From assembly GCA_035772405.1 (NCBI GenBank), contig JAYKKM010000070.1, positions 963,001 through 1,027,000 of the forward strand: a DNA stretch of 64,000 bases, read 5' to 3'. The position numbers were made by a program, and so were the translations under genes. This document shows, piece after piece, positions 24,496 through 33,013 of this stretch. The notes under the pieces are model-generated. The model was not told where the DNA came from. It saw only the letters and a program-made list of their open reading frames with translations, and ran no database searches. Origin of the DNA: Chrysogorgia sp. JL179-B06. Taxonomy: Eukaryota > Cnidaria > Anthozoa > Scleralcyonacea > Chrysogorgiidae. Numbering within the stretch: position 1 is the stretch's first letter; each line of letters starts with the position of its first letter.

Positions 24496-24996
24496 GTATT
24501 CATACGCCCGAACGTTATGTATGAACGGCTCTTCAACGCGGGGCGACTTTGTTGGTTCTTCAGGTGCCCATTGAAAATAATCACACGACGTTTCGTTTGA
24601 ACAGCAAAAGAACATTCGACCTTTGTTAGGACCCTCCTTTTTCACTTTATACATGGCGCTTTGCTGTCCGTGATGACAATTCGGTTTCTCAATCTGTTCC
24701 TCGTCAGCCCACATCCATAGGAAACACGGATTTTCACGAGCTGCGCACTTAAAATAGGGTCTACCGTAACTGGGTTTCATCAGATCCTTCACAACACGAA
24801 ACTGTGCCGGTTTATGGTGTTCCTGACGCTTAGGCTGTTCCATGCTGGTGCTTCTCCACGTCGCCAGGGCTTTTTGAAATACAAATCCGTCGTCCTCGGA
24901 GCAGATAAACCCACAGCTAGGTTTCTGTCCACAAAACCAGAAGGAACCATTTTTCGTGGTCGAGCAAGAAGCAGGTTTTCCATGTAAACACTCCAT
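24493..24996 (-). CDS. Polinton accessory protein with three GRF-type zinc fingers
   Basis: I choose the ATG at 24996 (MECLHGKPASC) because the longer frame begins with TTG, and a TATA box lies 55 bp upstream at 25051-25056. About 167 residues. Three Cys/His modules are visible: CLHGKPAS...FWFCG...CGFIC, RPYFKCAARENPCFLWMWAD and CHHGQQSA...RMFFCCSNETSCDYFQWAP. These fit the GRF zinc finger (G-R-F/Y-F-x-C...C-x-F-x-W-A-D), which binds single-stranded DNA in NEIL3, TOP3A and APE2. A role in element replication or repair is inference. The gene reads outward toward the left end and its last codons lie in the TIR. It is intact. Confidence 0.75.
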   Translation of the reverse strand: MECLHGKPASCSTTKNGSFWFCGQKPSCGFICSEDDGFVFQKALATWRSTSMEQPKRQEHHKPAQFRVVKDLMKPSYGRPYFKCAARENPCFLWMWADEEQIEKPNCHHGQQSAMYKVKKEGPNKGRMFFCCSNETSCDYFQWAPEEPTKSPRVEEPFIHNVRAYEY

Positions 24997-25050
24997 CTCA
25001 CTAACTTGAGCTGTATATGTATTGTGATATGTTTGCTCCGTCCTTTTCAA

Positions 25051-25056
25051 TTTATA
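25051..25056 (-). promoter_or_regulatory. TATA box for GRF protein
   Basis: TATAAA on the minus strand, 55 bp before the chosen ATG at 24996. Confidence 0.55.
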
Positions 25057-25197
25057 CTCTCAGCTCGTTCATGTTCAGACATGTCCAACTAATCAAATCA
25101 CATGTCCAACCAATCAAATCACGTCGAAAGTATACGTCATCTCTTTATCAATGTAACGTTACCTCCACTAGTGTGACGTCACTATGCATAGGGTCTA

Positions 25198-25204
25198 TAT
25201 AAAA
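25198..25204 (+). promoter_or_regulatory. TATA box for the 25244 gene
   Basis: TATAAAA within TCTATATAAAAAC. The first ATG (25226) is only 22 bp past the box, close to where transcription should start, so the second ATG (25244) is the better start. A TAACGTTACC motif and TGACGTCA lie 25-50 bp upstream, as in the TIRs. Confidence 0.6.
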
Positions 25205-25243
25205 ACCTAAGGATTTGCAATACAAATGTATCGATCACTCAAC

Positions 25244-25774
25244 ATGCATTGCCAGCCAGAGGATATCATAGCAGTCATAGATATGGATGGGTATTATGTA
25301 GAGAACATATTTCTCTGTAAGGAGTTGGGTCTACTGAATGTCGGAGACACTACATCCCAGTCCTTCTTTTTTGACATCGGTGTGAGCTGGGACGACCTCG
25401 CCCAAAAGGACAAGAAGACCTGTAAATATGTTCAAAAACGCATCCATAAATTACCGTTTGGAGTGCCTCGGGGCACCGAAGCATTCCCAATTTCAGATTT
25501 GGAGGCAATTGTAGCGAGTTTTTACAGTAAAACACGGAAAAACCTAAGCTCTACCATTGCTTACAAGGGCGGACACTACGAGAAAGACCTGTTGGCAGAC
25601 CTTGACATTCCGTCCGTAAATCTGGAATGCTTCGGCTGTCCCAAAGCTGAAAAACTATTTGGCCAACTTATCTGGCTGGAAACCTGTGGTAACCACATCT
25701 CCTTCAACGCCTATCAGCATTGCCCCAAAGTGGAAGTGGAAGCGTACAGGCTGTGGATGCAAAAGAATCTTTAA
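25244..25774 (+). CDS. Polinton-associated RNase H-fold/exonuclease-like protein (uncertain)
   Basis: About 176 residues from the second ATG (MHCQPEDIIAVIDMDGYYVE). It has a conserved-looking layout: an early AVIDMDG with acidic residues, FFFDIGVSWDDL, IHKLPFGVPRG, STIAYKGGHYEKDLLADL, ECFGCPKAE and a final YQHCPKVEVEAYRLWMQ. Spacing of acidic residues followed by a late His resembles DEDDh exonucleases, but the pattern is not exact. I recall similar ORFs as uncharacterised proteins in invertebrate Polintons; the enzymatic idea is inference. The frame is intact and diverges from the GRF gene across a shared ~250-bp promoter region. Confidence 0.55.
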   Translation: MHCQPEDIIAVIDMDGYYVENIFLCKELGLLNVGDTTSQSFFFDIGVSWDDLAQKDKKTCKYVQKRIHKLPFGVPRGTEAFPISDLEAIVASFYSKTRKNLSSTIAYKGGHYEKDLLADLDIPSVNLECFGCPKAEKLFGQLIWLETCGNHISFNAYQHCPKVEVEAYRLWMQKNL

Positions 25775-25861
25775 AGATCAATACAAAACAATCGCGAAAA
25801 CCCTCGGAAAATTACTGTGTGCACATAGTCGCAGAGATTTTAAGAACCGTGGTACATGATT

Positions 25862-26120
25862 GAAATTTTAGTTACTAAATTAGTTTAGTTTTCTGCATGC
25901 TTGCTTTTTATTTTATGTAATTTCTATATAACACACCTCTTTTGGAAACCAGCTTTGTAAGTTGAAAAGACTATAGTGTGTTTTTAAATAAAGTTAAATC
26001 CTGTTAACTCATATGTTTTATTTCATTCAAATCTTTATATCGTTACAAAAGAGGGGAAAAAAACGCTGGGTATTACGTTTTTATTCTTTTATAAAATGTG
26101 GTGGCTCTTAAAAGAGCAGG
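25862..26120. other. Spacer with converging 3' ends
   Basis: AT-rich. It contains AATAAA at about 25987 (plus, likely polyadenylation signal for the 25244 gene). Confidence 0.45.
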
Positions 26121-26123
26121 GTT

Positions 26124-26320
26124 TTTTTATCTTGACGTCTAAAAGTCAAAGCCCATGTTTTGTAACAGATCTAGGTTCGGAAGCTCGTCCAACCAGTCCA
26201 TGTCCAAACTGTTTTCGGAGGGTTTTTTATCTTGACGTCTAAAAGTCAAAGCCCATGTTTTGTAACAGATCTAGGTTCGGAAGCTCGTCCAACCAGTCCA
26301 TGTCCAAACTGTTTTCGGAG
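26124..26320. repeat. Tandem duplication of ~97 bp at the 3' end of the bZIP-like gene
   Basis: The segment starting TTTTTTATCTTGACGTCTAA and ending AACTGTTTTCGGAG occurs twice back to back (26127-26220 and 26225-26318). A second, ~33-bp duplication (CCGCCTTCTGCCGTATCTTT) follows at 26321-26375, and a diverged longer copy lies at 26414-26540. Confidence 0.9.
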
Positions 26321-26717
26321 CCGCCTTCTGCCGTATCTTTTTTGTTTTCAGAGCCGCCTTCTGCCGTATCTTTTTTTTCCCCATACTCCGACTCGAACCG
26401 AACCACCAGTTCCGGCTCCAGATCTAGGTTCGGAAGCTCGTTCAACTAGTCCATGTCCAAACTGTTTTTGGAGACGCCTTCTGCCGTATCTTTTTTTTTC
26501 CCATACTCCGACTCGAACCGAACTACCAGTTCCGGGTTCTCGCGAAGTACAAAGTCGTAGAAAGCTCTGTACTTGGCGAGCTTTTCTGTCCTCTTCTTTC
26601 TATACCTTCTGGATTTCTCTACGTCCCGCCGTTGTTTTTTCGCTTCCATCCTGGCACGAACTGTCGGATTATATGAGTTTCGCACTTTTACGACCTAGGG
26701 TCAAGGGCAAAGTCCAT
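26239..26717 (-). pseudogene. bZIP-like basic protein of Polinton, broken
   Basis: The likely ATG is at 26717, with a 1-nt shift near 26690. The best part then reads RMEAKKQRRDVEKSRRYRKK and RTEKLAKYRAFYDFVLREN, a bZIP-like basic region running into a short helical segment. An acidic C-terminus with repeats (SLDMDWLDELPNLDL) follows. A TAG at 26448-26446 replaces the TGG found in the sister repeat copy, so the tail is cut. A DNA-binding or transactivating regulator is inferred from composition only. The C-terminal internal duplication is odd and recent-looking. Confidence 0.45.
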
Positions 26718-26857
26718 GTCCAAGGTGAAGATTACACGTGATACCGCACGCGATTTTTCAGTTTACTTTACACTACGTCTCCGAGGACCGCTGTACAGAA
26801 TGTGGTTTTTTTTTGTTTTTTTGTTTTTTTTTGATAAAAACGGACGTTTAATACAAC

Positions 26858-27502
26858 ATGGCCGGTAAAACATTTGTTTTATTTGTTTTCTTGTTGATCG
26901 GGTTATCGTTTGCCTCACGTTGCAAAGAGCAACGATGGATAGGTCTGTTGGATTGTTCGAGACTCCGCTTAGTGTCCTTACCACATATTGATACGCCAAA
27001 CAGATGGGTTAAGATAATCGACCTGAAACGAAATAACCTTGCTACTGCTAATCTCTCCATGGTTTTGGTGGACTATCCTAATGTGCGACTAATAGATCTC
27101 CGCCAAAATCCACTAGTTTGCGTGAAGACCGTTCTAATCCGAGTACTATTAAGGGACTGTAACTCCACCATGACCACCGCAGGTACTAACACATTGGCAT
27201 CTTCATCTACTAATATCGCCTCTACATTCTCCTTCGTCAACATCTCTAGCACCTCTCCGACTAAAAATGGCAAGAATAATGATAGAACATTAATATTACT
27301 ATATACTTTACCTCCAGCTGGCGCTCTAGTGACCATACTTGTTTTCCTTGTTTGTTTTTGTGTTGTACGGAGTAGAAGACGCCCTAGTATCGACGATTTT
27401 GAACTTGTTATGTCTAATGTTCCACGCTGTTCAGAAAGTGTTCTCTCTACTTCGTCCTCTGACAGTGAATTACTATATTATGAGAGAGATACCGTAGTTT
27501 GA
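26858..27502 (+). CDS. LRR-containing type I membrane protein carried by Polinton
   Basis: 214 residues, intact. Residues 1-20 (MAGKTFVLFVFLLIGLSFAS) are a signal peptide. Residues 21-95 hold a leucine-rich-repeat-like ectodomain: LDCSRLRLVSLP, WVKIIDLKRNNL, VRLIDLRQNPLVC, with flanking cysteines. A Ser/Thr-rich stalk with several N-x-S/T sites (about 100-140) leads to a transmembrane segment (about 145-169). RSRRR stops transfer, and an acidic Ser-rich tail ends SELLYYERDTVV, with Tyr residues that could be sorting signals. Not part of the Polinton core set. It may be a captured host gene acting at the cell surface or on a particle envelope; that role is inference. Confidence 0.75.
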   Translation: MAGKTFVLFVFLLIGLSFASRCKEQRWIGLLDCSRLRLVSLPHIDTPNRWVKIIDLKRNNLATANLSMVLVDYPNVRLIDLRQNPLVCVKTVLIRVLLRDCNSTMTTAGTNTLASSSTNIASTFSFVNISSTSPTKNGKNNDRTLILLYTLPPAGALVTILVFLVCFCVVRSRRRPSIDDFELVMSNVPRCSESVLSTSSSDSELLYYERDTVV

Positions 27503-27900
27503 TTTTGTATATGTTGACAATTTTTCCAGGTTCCTTGTTTTGTTACTAATTTTAGATAAAGTGTTGATAACAAAGTAGGTTGTGTCACATAGAACTTGCG
27601 ACAACTTCCTGTTGAGAGCCGTTGAGTTAATTTATAATATTATTTTCATATGAAATCAACAACCCCAAACATTTCGCATGCAAGATATATTTGAAACTTT
27701 GCTAGTGTCGTCTCCAAGCGATTACCTTGTTTTCTATCTACACTTTGCTTGAACGAGGACGTTTCTCAGTACACATTTCAAATGAATAACATTGCTTGAA
27801 ACATTTATGACAACGTACTTATTCTGTGTTTTTTTTTTTTCAAATACATAATTGAATTATTTCACATTTTGTGTTCATTTACTGTTGTCGGGTGGGAAAG

Positions 27901-28263
27901 ATGGAAGTGATTTTGGATGAGCTTAAAAGAAATTACGTCGACATTGATATGAGAACGTTAACACATCATGTCAACTACATGCTTAAACATCATGAGACGT
28001 TGTACAATCAATTGGTACCGCGCATAGATCCTGACGAGTTATCATTCGTTTTTATCGAGATGAATGTGAACAATTTTGGTCGTGCCATAGCTTACCTAAC
28101 ATTGGTTTATGTGATGAATGACTCTTGCTCCGAGCACGTTACGCGTAGAGCTGTACAGTTGGTTGCTGCACCTCTTAAAAGCTTCGATATCACAATGGTC
28201 AAGCTCGAAGAAAGTTTTTTCCGTAAAATGATTTCTTTTGCTCAACGTATTTTTTCGCTATAA
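27901..28263 (+). CDS. Bcl-2-like protein (BH1-type motif) of Polinton
   Basis: 120 residues from the ATG at 27901; the frame extends upstream only by non-ATG codons. The centre NVNNFGRAIAYLTLVYVM matches the BH1 signature of Bcl-2 proteins (N-x-G-R-hydrophobic stretch), preceded by DELSFVFIEM. The rest is predicted helical. The C-terminal FRKMISFAQRIF is not a clear membrane anchor. Bcl-2 homologues have been described in adintoviruses and other animal DNA viruses, where they block apoptosis. Here the call rests on one motif plus length. It lies directly ahead of the packaging ATPase on the same strand. Confidence 0.5.
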   Translation: MEVILDELKRNYVDIDMRTLTHHVNYMLKHHETLYNQLVPRIDPDELSFVFIEMNVNNFGRAIAYLTLVYVMNDSCSEHVTRRAVQLVAAPLKSFDITMVKLEESFFRKMISFAQRIFSL

Positions 28264-28310
28264 AGTACACGAACATGTGAAATAAAACTCATTAGTGTTT
28301 TGCACGATGG

Positions 28311-28943
28311 ATGTACGGTTTTAAAACACCTGCAAATTTTTATATTTGCGGACAAAGTCAAAGTGGAAAATCGTATTTGGTTCGCTCCATGCTACATCAT
28401 TTAGAAGAACTGTTTTATCCTGTTCCAGCAAAAATAATTTACTGCTATGGAGAGTATCAAAAGGAATTTGACGAATTATCTATGCCGAACGTTGAACTGG
28501 TGGAAGGTTTTCCAAACGACTTATATGACTTAACAGAAGGGTATGATAATTCCCTAGTCGTGCTTGATGATTTGATGTCTCACTGTTCCAACGATCAACG
28601 CGCATCAGACCTATTTACCCGCGGTTCTCATCATCGCGGTATATCTGTGTTGTACCTTACGCAAAATTTATTTCCACCCGGTAAATTGTCACGAACAATC
28701 AGTCTCAATTCCCACTATATGTTGGTATTCCGGAATTTACGCGACTCGCTTGGGATTACAACACTTGCGAAACAAATGTTTCCTAAACATGGCAATTACC
28801 TTTTGGATTCGTATCGTGATGCTACAAGCAGCCCTTACGGATATTTAATGATTGATTGTCATCAGCTGACACCGGAGAACATGCGTCTAAGAACCAGCAT
28901 TTTACCTGGGGAGAGACAAATTGTCTACGTGAAGCGTACTTAA
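28311..28943 (+). CDS. Polinton genome-packaging ATPase (FtsK/HerA, A32-like)
   Basis: 210 residues, intact. Walker A FYICGQSQSGKSYLV (about residues 10-24), Walker B NSLVVLDDLM (about 80-89) and the sensor-type ISVLYLTQNLFPPG (about 111-124) fit the packaging ATPases of Polintons, adintoviruses, virophages and poxvirus A32. It would pump DNA into capsids. An earlier ATG at 28307 is out of frame and stops at once, so 28311 is the start. It follows the Bcl-2-like gene by 47 bp and is followed by the core-protein genes, suggesting a late gene block. Confidence 0.9.
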   Translation: MYGFKTPANFYICGQSQSGKSYLVRSMLHHLEELFYPVPAKIIYCYGEYQKEFDELSMPNVELVEGFPNDLYDLTEGYDNSLVVLDDLMSHCSNDQRASDLFTRGSHHRGISVLYLTQNLFPPGKLSRTISLNSHYMLVFRNLRDSLGITTLAKQMFPKHGNYLLDSYRDATSSPYGYLMIDCHQLTPENMRLRTSILPGERQIVYVKRT

Positions 28944-28977
28944 GTTGTGTGTGCCGTTTAAATCCACCATTTACAAG

Positions 28978-29306
28978 ATGTCGAAGCGTATGAGAGGAAC
29001 TCTTCCCTATCTTCATGTTATAGTGAAATCTAAACCTAAATTCCGAAATTGCTTATCGATAAAGTTCCCGCGAATGTTATCACGGCTATTTGTGAGTGTT
29101 CACTGAATTTACTTAAAGGTGTTATCCCATTAACACCGCGTCAAAAGCAACGTTTGGTGCGCTACAAGACACATCTCCGCGCGTTGGCAAATACGAAAGT
29201 GTCGAGGAAACGAAAAAAGGTGTACCTTAATCAAAAAGGTGGGGGTTTATTGACGGCTCTCTTGGCACCGATTCTTAGTGTACTTGGAAGTTTGCTAGTA
29301 AAATGA
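28978..29306 (+). pseudogene. Polinton small basic/core protein (pX-like), one frameshift
   Basis: The ATG at 28978 opens MSKRMRGTLPYLHVIVKSKP. A 1-nt shift near 29045 is needed to reach the frame that continues DKVPANVITAICECSLNLL, then a basic stretch (RQKQRLVRYKTHLRAL, VSRKRKK) and a Gly/Leu-rich tail (GGGLLTALLAPILSVLGSLL). A short basic protein with a hydrophobic Gly-rich end resembles adenovirus core/minor proteins and is common next to the ATPase in animal Polintons. Its stop overlaps the next start (ATGA at 29303-29306). Confidence 0.6.
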
Positions 29307-30025
29307 AACACGCAAAACGTATGGTTTTGGTCCCAGAGGACACACTTCACAGATACGAGCAAAGACAAAGACTTGAGACCTCCCCGATTATGGCCAACAT
29401 GATGCATAAAGATACGGATATGTCAAATATTCTTCAACGTACGGATATGGACGATGCTGAAAAGCTAAAATTGTACTATGCAAATTTGGAGCGTTAGCTG
29501 GACTTGAGGCGCCAAAAGGATAATCAAATACCCACCGTTCGGATAGCCGAAAATAAAGAGGAATCTAAAGAAAAGGCGCAGTTACCTGATACAACCGTAG
29601 TGGAAAATATTCCGAGAACAATGCGTGGTAGAGCTACAGCACTTTTGAGCCGTTTGAAAGCAAGACCTGACGTTATTTCCTGGGATGAAACGGGACAAGT
29701 CAAGCTCGAGGGTGAAACCATCCCGCAATCAAACATATCTGATTTGGTTTCGGACGCTATGAGGGCGAGAAAAAATTTCAATCCTACAGGCTCAAGAGAA
29801 TTTTTTCGTGTTTTGTCAAAGATCAACATGCCGCGAGACCTCGTAAGGAATGAGGAAAGATGGAGACAATCCTTAGCTGACAATGCGTCTGGAGAAGAAG
29901 AAGAGGTTCTTTACAGCAGCCCACAACGTGTAAGCCCCCAAAGTGCAAGCCCTATGAAATATATCCAGTCAATGCTGAAGAGACGTGGAGAAAAACAAAC
30001 TCAGAAACGTTGGCTTAATTATTAA
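29303..30025 (+). pseudogene. Polinton conserved structural-type protein with internal stop
   Basis: Two open stretches, 29303-29494 and 29498-30025, are in the same frame and separated by one TAG at 29495-29497, so this is one gene with a nonsense change. The N-terminal part is helical (RYEQRQRLETSPIMANMM, DDAEKLKLYYANLE). The C-terminal part is hydrophilic with a Ser/Pro-rich end (SPQRVSPQSASPM). I know such ORFs only as unnamed members of the Polinton late block. They are possibly virion components. Position between the core protein and the convergent protease supports a late role. Confidence 0.55.
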
Positions 30026-30059
30026 TCCTGTATTTGTTTTATTGAATAAATCATGTTTC

Positions 30060-30190
30060 TAAAGTTATTAAATGTTTTTTAAAAGTTTCTAGTTGGTTTT
30101 TTTTGTTTTTGTTTTTTTGTTTTTTTGGGGGGAGTACAAATCAAGACACACACGATTTTACAACAAATATTTATTGCAACAAACGATACA
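30060..30190. other. Convergent spacer with AATAAA and poly-T/GT-rich tract
   Basis: AATAAA at about 30045 ends the plus-strand block. A TTTTTTG-rich tract separates it from the minus-strand capsid block. Confidence 0.5.
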
Positions 30191-30702
30191 TTAATTTTCA
30201 AACAGATTTTTACTAAACTGAATAAGATTAACATTTGGACGATTTAACAATATTTTAAAATGACTCTTAACAAACCGAGACACTTTTGCATCGTTTAACA
30301 TAGTATCGTTATTAAATAACTGCACGATTTTATTCATGCTTTGTCCTCGTGCTCTGTGGCTAAGGTAGAATATGCAATATTGGCCACACACATCTGACCA
30401 AGCACTTTGCAGTTTACGCGTGTTTAATTCCCATTCATAAGGCTCTAAAAAGTCTCCAAACGAATCCCTGTAGTGATCTGGCGGCTGTCCATAACTGTCA
30501 AATAATTCCCCTTTCTGTTCTGCTGGGAAGTAGAATGCCACCCAATGCGTTCCAGTTCACTGCTCGGGTCTGTGTTTGCAACAAAACCGCATGGATATTT
30601 ATCAACTGTCTGAGGTAACTTATCACTAGGAAACACACCGCAAAACTTCTTGCTTGTTATCGGATCTTGGTCTAATGCATGAATTATCTGAGCAGTGTTC
30701 AT
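30191..30702 (-). pseudogene. Adenain-type cysteine protease of Polinton, one frameshift
   Basis: Frame A (30702-30545) reads SKKFCGVFPSDKLPQ and GFVANTDPSS. Frame B (from about 30547) reads HWVAFYFPAEQKGELFDSYG and later SDVCGQYCIFYLSHRARG. The adenovirus-protease triad is all present (His of HWVAFYFP, the acidic residue near FDSYG, Cys of SDVCGQYC) but spread over two frames because of a 1-nt indel near 30550. The enzyme matures capsid proteins. Its ATG abuts the MCP stop exactly, as in a polycistronic or overlapping late region. The indel could also be a sequencing error. Confidence 0.8.
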
Positions 30703-31698
30703 TTAGCCAGAGTAATCGTAAATGACGTTTCTTTCTGCATCGATTTGAATTAGGTTTTCGAATTCCCCGTAACACACGAGACTCACAGCGGCTGCTGGCG
30801 CGGCAGAGAACTTGATGTCAACTGCGAGATTTCCTCGTTGAACAACATTAAAATGGGGTGACGACCCACACATATCGGCGGACAGATCGAAAGCATAAAC
30901 TGCGTAACCTTTTGGAAACTCTTCTCGCGATATATCGTTTCCACTGTTGTAATACATTTTTCCCGTACCAGAAAACATCGTACCGAATGCCTCAACAAAT
31001 CTAGGGTTTGCACCAAAGGAAAGTTGTATCGGCTTAAACGGTATGTCTTCTCCATTCACGGATATTCCAATAGAGGACACGTTAAAATGCTGAAAGTTGT
31101 ACGGATTCCTCTTGTATGCCCGCTTTCGACCAATCCAAAGACAAACGATTTCGGTACAAGTCCGTTAAAGACGTTATCTTTTCTCAGGGAGGGATTTCCT
31201 GCTGGAATAATGAAACTCTTGCACTCGACGCGACGTATAGGGTAGATAGCCGGTCCTTTTTTCAATGCGCTTTCATGAGCTATGGAAATGCTTGGGCTAA
31301 CTTTCACTTTACGTATCTTGAGATAGGCATCGGTCAGCTTTACTTTGTAATCGGCGTCGTCCTCAGAGGCCATCAAACAAAACTCGTTGCCATTTCGATT
31401 CAGAATAACTTTCAGGTCAACGAAACTTAGCAGGAGCCGTTCGGACATAAATACATCGCTGAATATAGGTCCGGCCATCTCTATTACTCCACTTGTCTTG
31501 TTAAACGCATATCTCGATTTAAGACCCAGGTTAGCGTTGGCAGCTGCCAAAGTAGGATCCGCCACGCCCATTTTCCCTGCAGTATCTTTGTAGAACAGAG
31601 CTGCAGTGAGTTGAGAATCCAACCTGTGTTGGTGGCACAGAAAATAGATCGAGTTCATTCTTTGTGCATTCTTGCGATTTGGCATGTACGAAATTCAT
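30703..31698 (-). pseudogene. Polinton major capsid protein (double jelly roll), deleted and frameshifted
   Basis: The N-terminus is recognisable at 31698 (MNFVHAKSQECTKNELDLFSV). The reading then jumps to LDSQLTAALFYKDTAGKM, a segment that normally lies about 100 or more residues further in, so most of the first jelly-roll strands are missing from the DNA. The rest is kept: FVFGLVESGH, a shift near 31110, FKPIQLSFGANPRFVEAF and the C-terminal YAVYAFDLSADMCG, LAVDIKFSAAP and FENLIQIDAERNVIYDYSG. These last motifs are hallmarks of Polinton MCP. It forms the hexon-like shell. This copy cannot make a normal capsid. Confidence 0.85.
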
Positions 31699-31700
31699 AT

Positions 31701-32218
31701 TTAACCGAATATGTCAAGAGTTGTTCTCCGCTTCTTGGTCTGATTGCTTCTGGTAGTAGACGTCGATGCTTTTCTCTTTTTATTTGTTTTCCGTTTCTTG
31801 GGCTGACTGCTTCTGGCAGTAGATACCTTTCTCTTTTTAGCTGTTTGCTTTGTACGTTTTCTTGCACGTTTTCCGCTTCCTGTTTGAGCATAAGTTTGAA
31901 GTCGATTAACGGCTTTATTTTTTGCGATGTTTACAGCTTCTTTTCCTCGGCTTTTTATCGCTTCTTTCAGATTTCTTCCAGATTTCTTCCAGAAGCAACG
32001 TCTCCTAACAGATGACCTCCAGCATTCAAGGCAATTTTTCCAAGAGCTTTTGCTCCACGTTTAACCATCGGCATGACTGTTCTAGCGATACTACGAAATA
32101 GGCCACCGAGTCCATATCCCATCTGTCCATGACCCATTTGCCATGGACTGCCTCTGAAAACAGGCATTCCGTGTCCTTGTTGTTGATCGAGATAGTAACG
32201 TACGTATGGATTATTCAT
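31701..32218 (-). pseudogene. pVI-like membrane-active minor protein, 11-bp duplication
   Basis: The ATG at 32218 (MNNPYVRYYLDQQQGHGMPV) is chosen over an in-frame GTG. A Gly/Met-rich stretch and an amphipathic helix follow (GGLFRSIARTVMPMVKRGAK, GKIALNAGGHLLGDVASGRN), as in Polinton pVI-like proteins. At 31970-31991 the 11-mer ATTTCTTCCAG is tandemly duplicated and throws the frame. Beyond it the other frame holds Lys/Arg-rich repeats (QTAKKRKVSTARSSQPKKRK) and ends TTLDIFG. The adenovirus counterpart disrupts endosomal membranes. The MCP start lies 3 bp beyond the stop. Confidence 0.65.
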
Positions 32219-32220
32219 CT

Positions 32221-32967
32221 TCACGTAAAATAACTGTGCTGTCTGAAGTGAAGTGTTGTCACCACCTTCCCGCGTTCAAATGGCACGGGGTCGCCTGTAT
32301 CGCTCCTTAAAAGAATTTCGATGTCTTCGAATGATTTAGTTTGGACAGGCACGTATTGGATGTTTGTGAACGTTTTAGTAATGACGTCACCAGACTTTCC
32401 CTCAACGGGAATGCTTCTGAGTAATTGGGCGCTCGTATCTCCGACGATCTGCGGTTGAACAATATCGCAATAGATGTAAATTGTCGTCATCCCAAACAAG
32501 TCTGCCACGTAAGGGCTTTCGGTCGTTTTTGCGAATTTTACATCTTTTCCTCCAAACCCAAAGATAATCGACATTCTTCCTGTTAGAGCCAATTGATATC
32601 CAGTTTTCAATTGAACTGTCACTTTTCCAATTAGAGCATTAAACGACAACTTAATGTTGTCGTTAACATATTTTGCCAAAGCTTTATTGGTACTTTTGAT
32701 AAGATCTTGTACGGTTTCGTAGTAGCCGTAATCCACAATCGTCGCCAGAAAAAGTCCACTTCTGTCCGCGCAATAGATATGGTTCTTATGTTCTTGTAGA
32801 GTGTACCACGTATTTGGGTAAGAGATGGAGTACAAACCAACTTCCCATTCGCCATTCAAATCAATGGTTTGTGGCAATTTTACACGATAACTCGTCGTTT
32901 TGTTATCGGGAAAGATATCCAGGGATGCATTGCTAGGAAGCGTGAGATAAAAATGTGTTCCACTCAT
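32221..32967 (-). CDS. Polinton minor capsid protein (penton-type single jelly roll)
   Basis: 248 residues, intact, ATG at 32967. It opens SGTHFYLTLPSNASLDIFPD and has EWEVGLYSISYPNTWYTL near residues 40-60 and YVPVQTKSFEDIEILLRSD followed by PVPFERGKVVTTLHFR at the end. These are characteristic of the Polinton minor capsid/penton protein that sits at the five-fold vertices. The TGA stop is 2 bp from the start of the pVI-like gene, so the minor capsid, pVI-like, MCP and protease genes form one tightly packed block. Confidence 0.85.
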   Translation of the reverse strand: MSGTHFYLTLPSNASLDIFPDNKTTSYRVKLPQTIDLNGEWEVGLYSISYPNTWYTLQEHKNHIYCADRSGLFLATIVDYGYYETVQDLIKSTNKALAKYVNDNIKLSFNALIGKVTVQLKTGYQLALTGRMSIIFGFGGKDVKFAKTTESPYVADLFGMTTIYIYCDIVQPQIVGDTSAQLLRSIPVEGKSGDVITKTFTNIQYVPVQTKSFEDIEILLRSDTGDPVPFERGKVVTTLHFRQHSYFT

Positions 32968-33013
32968 TATGAATTACAAATCAAAATAGCAAAGAAACTA
33001 CACACACATTGGT

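Noticed and set aside
29524..29883. Minus-strand ORF opposite the Polinton structural gene
   Set aside because: No start context or domain; the plus-strand gene fits the operon-like block.
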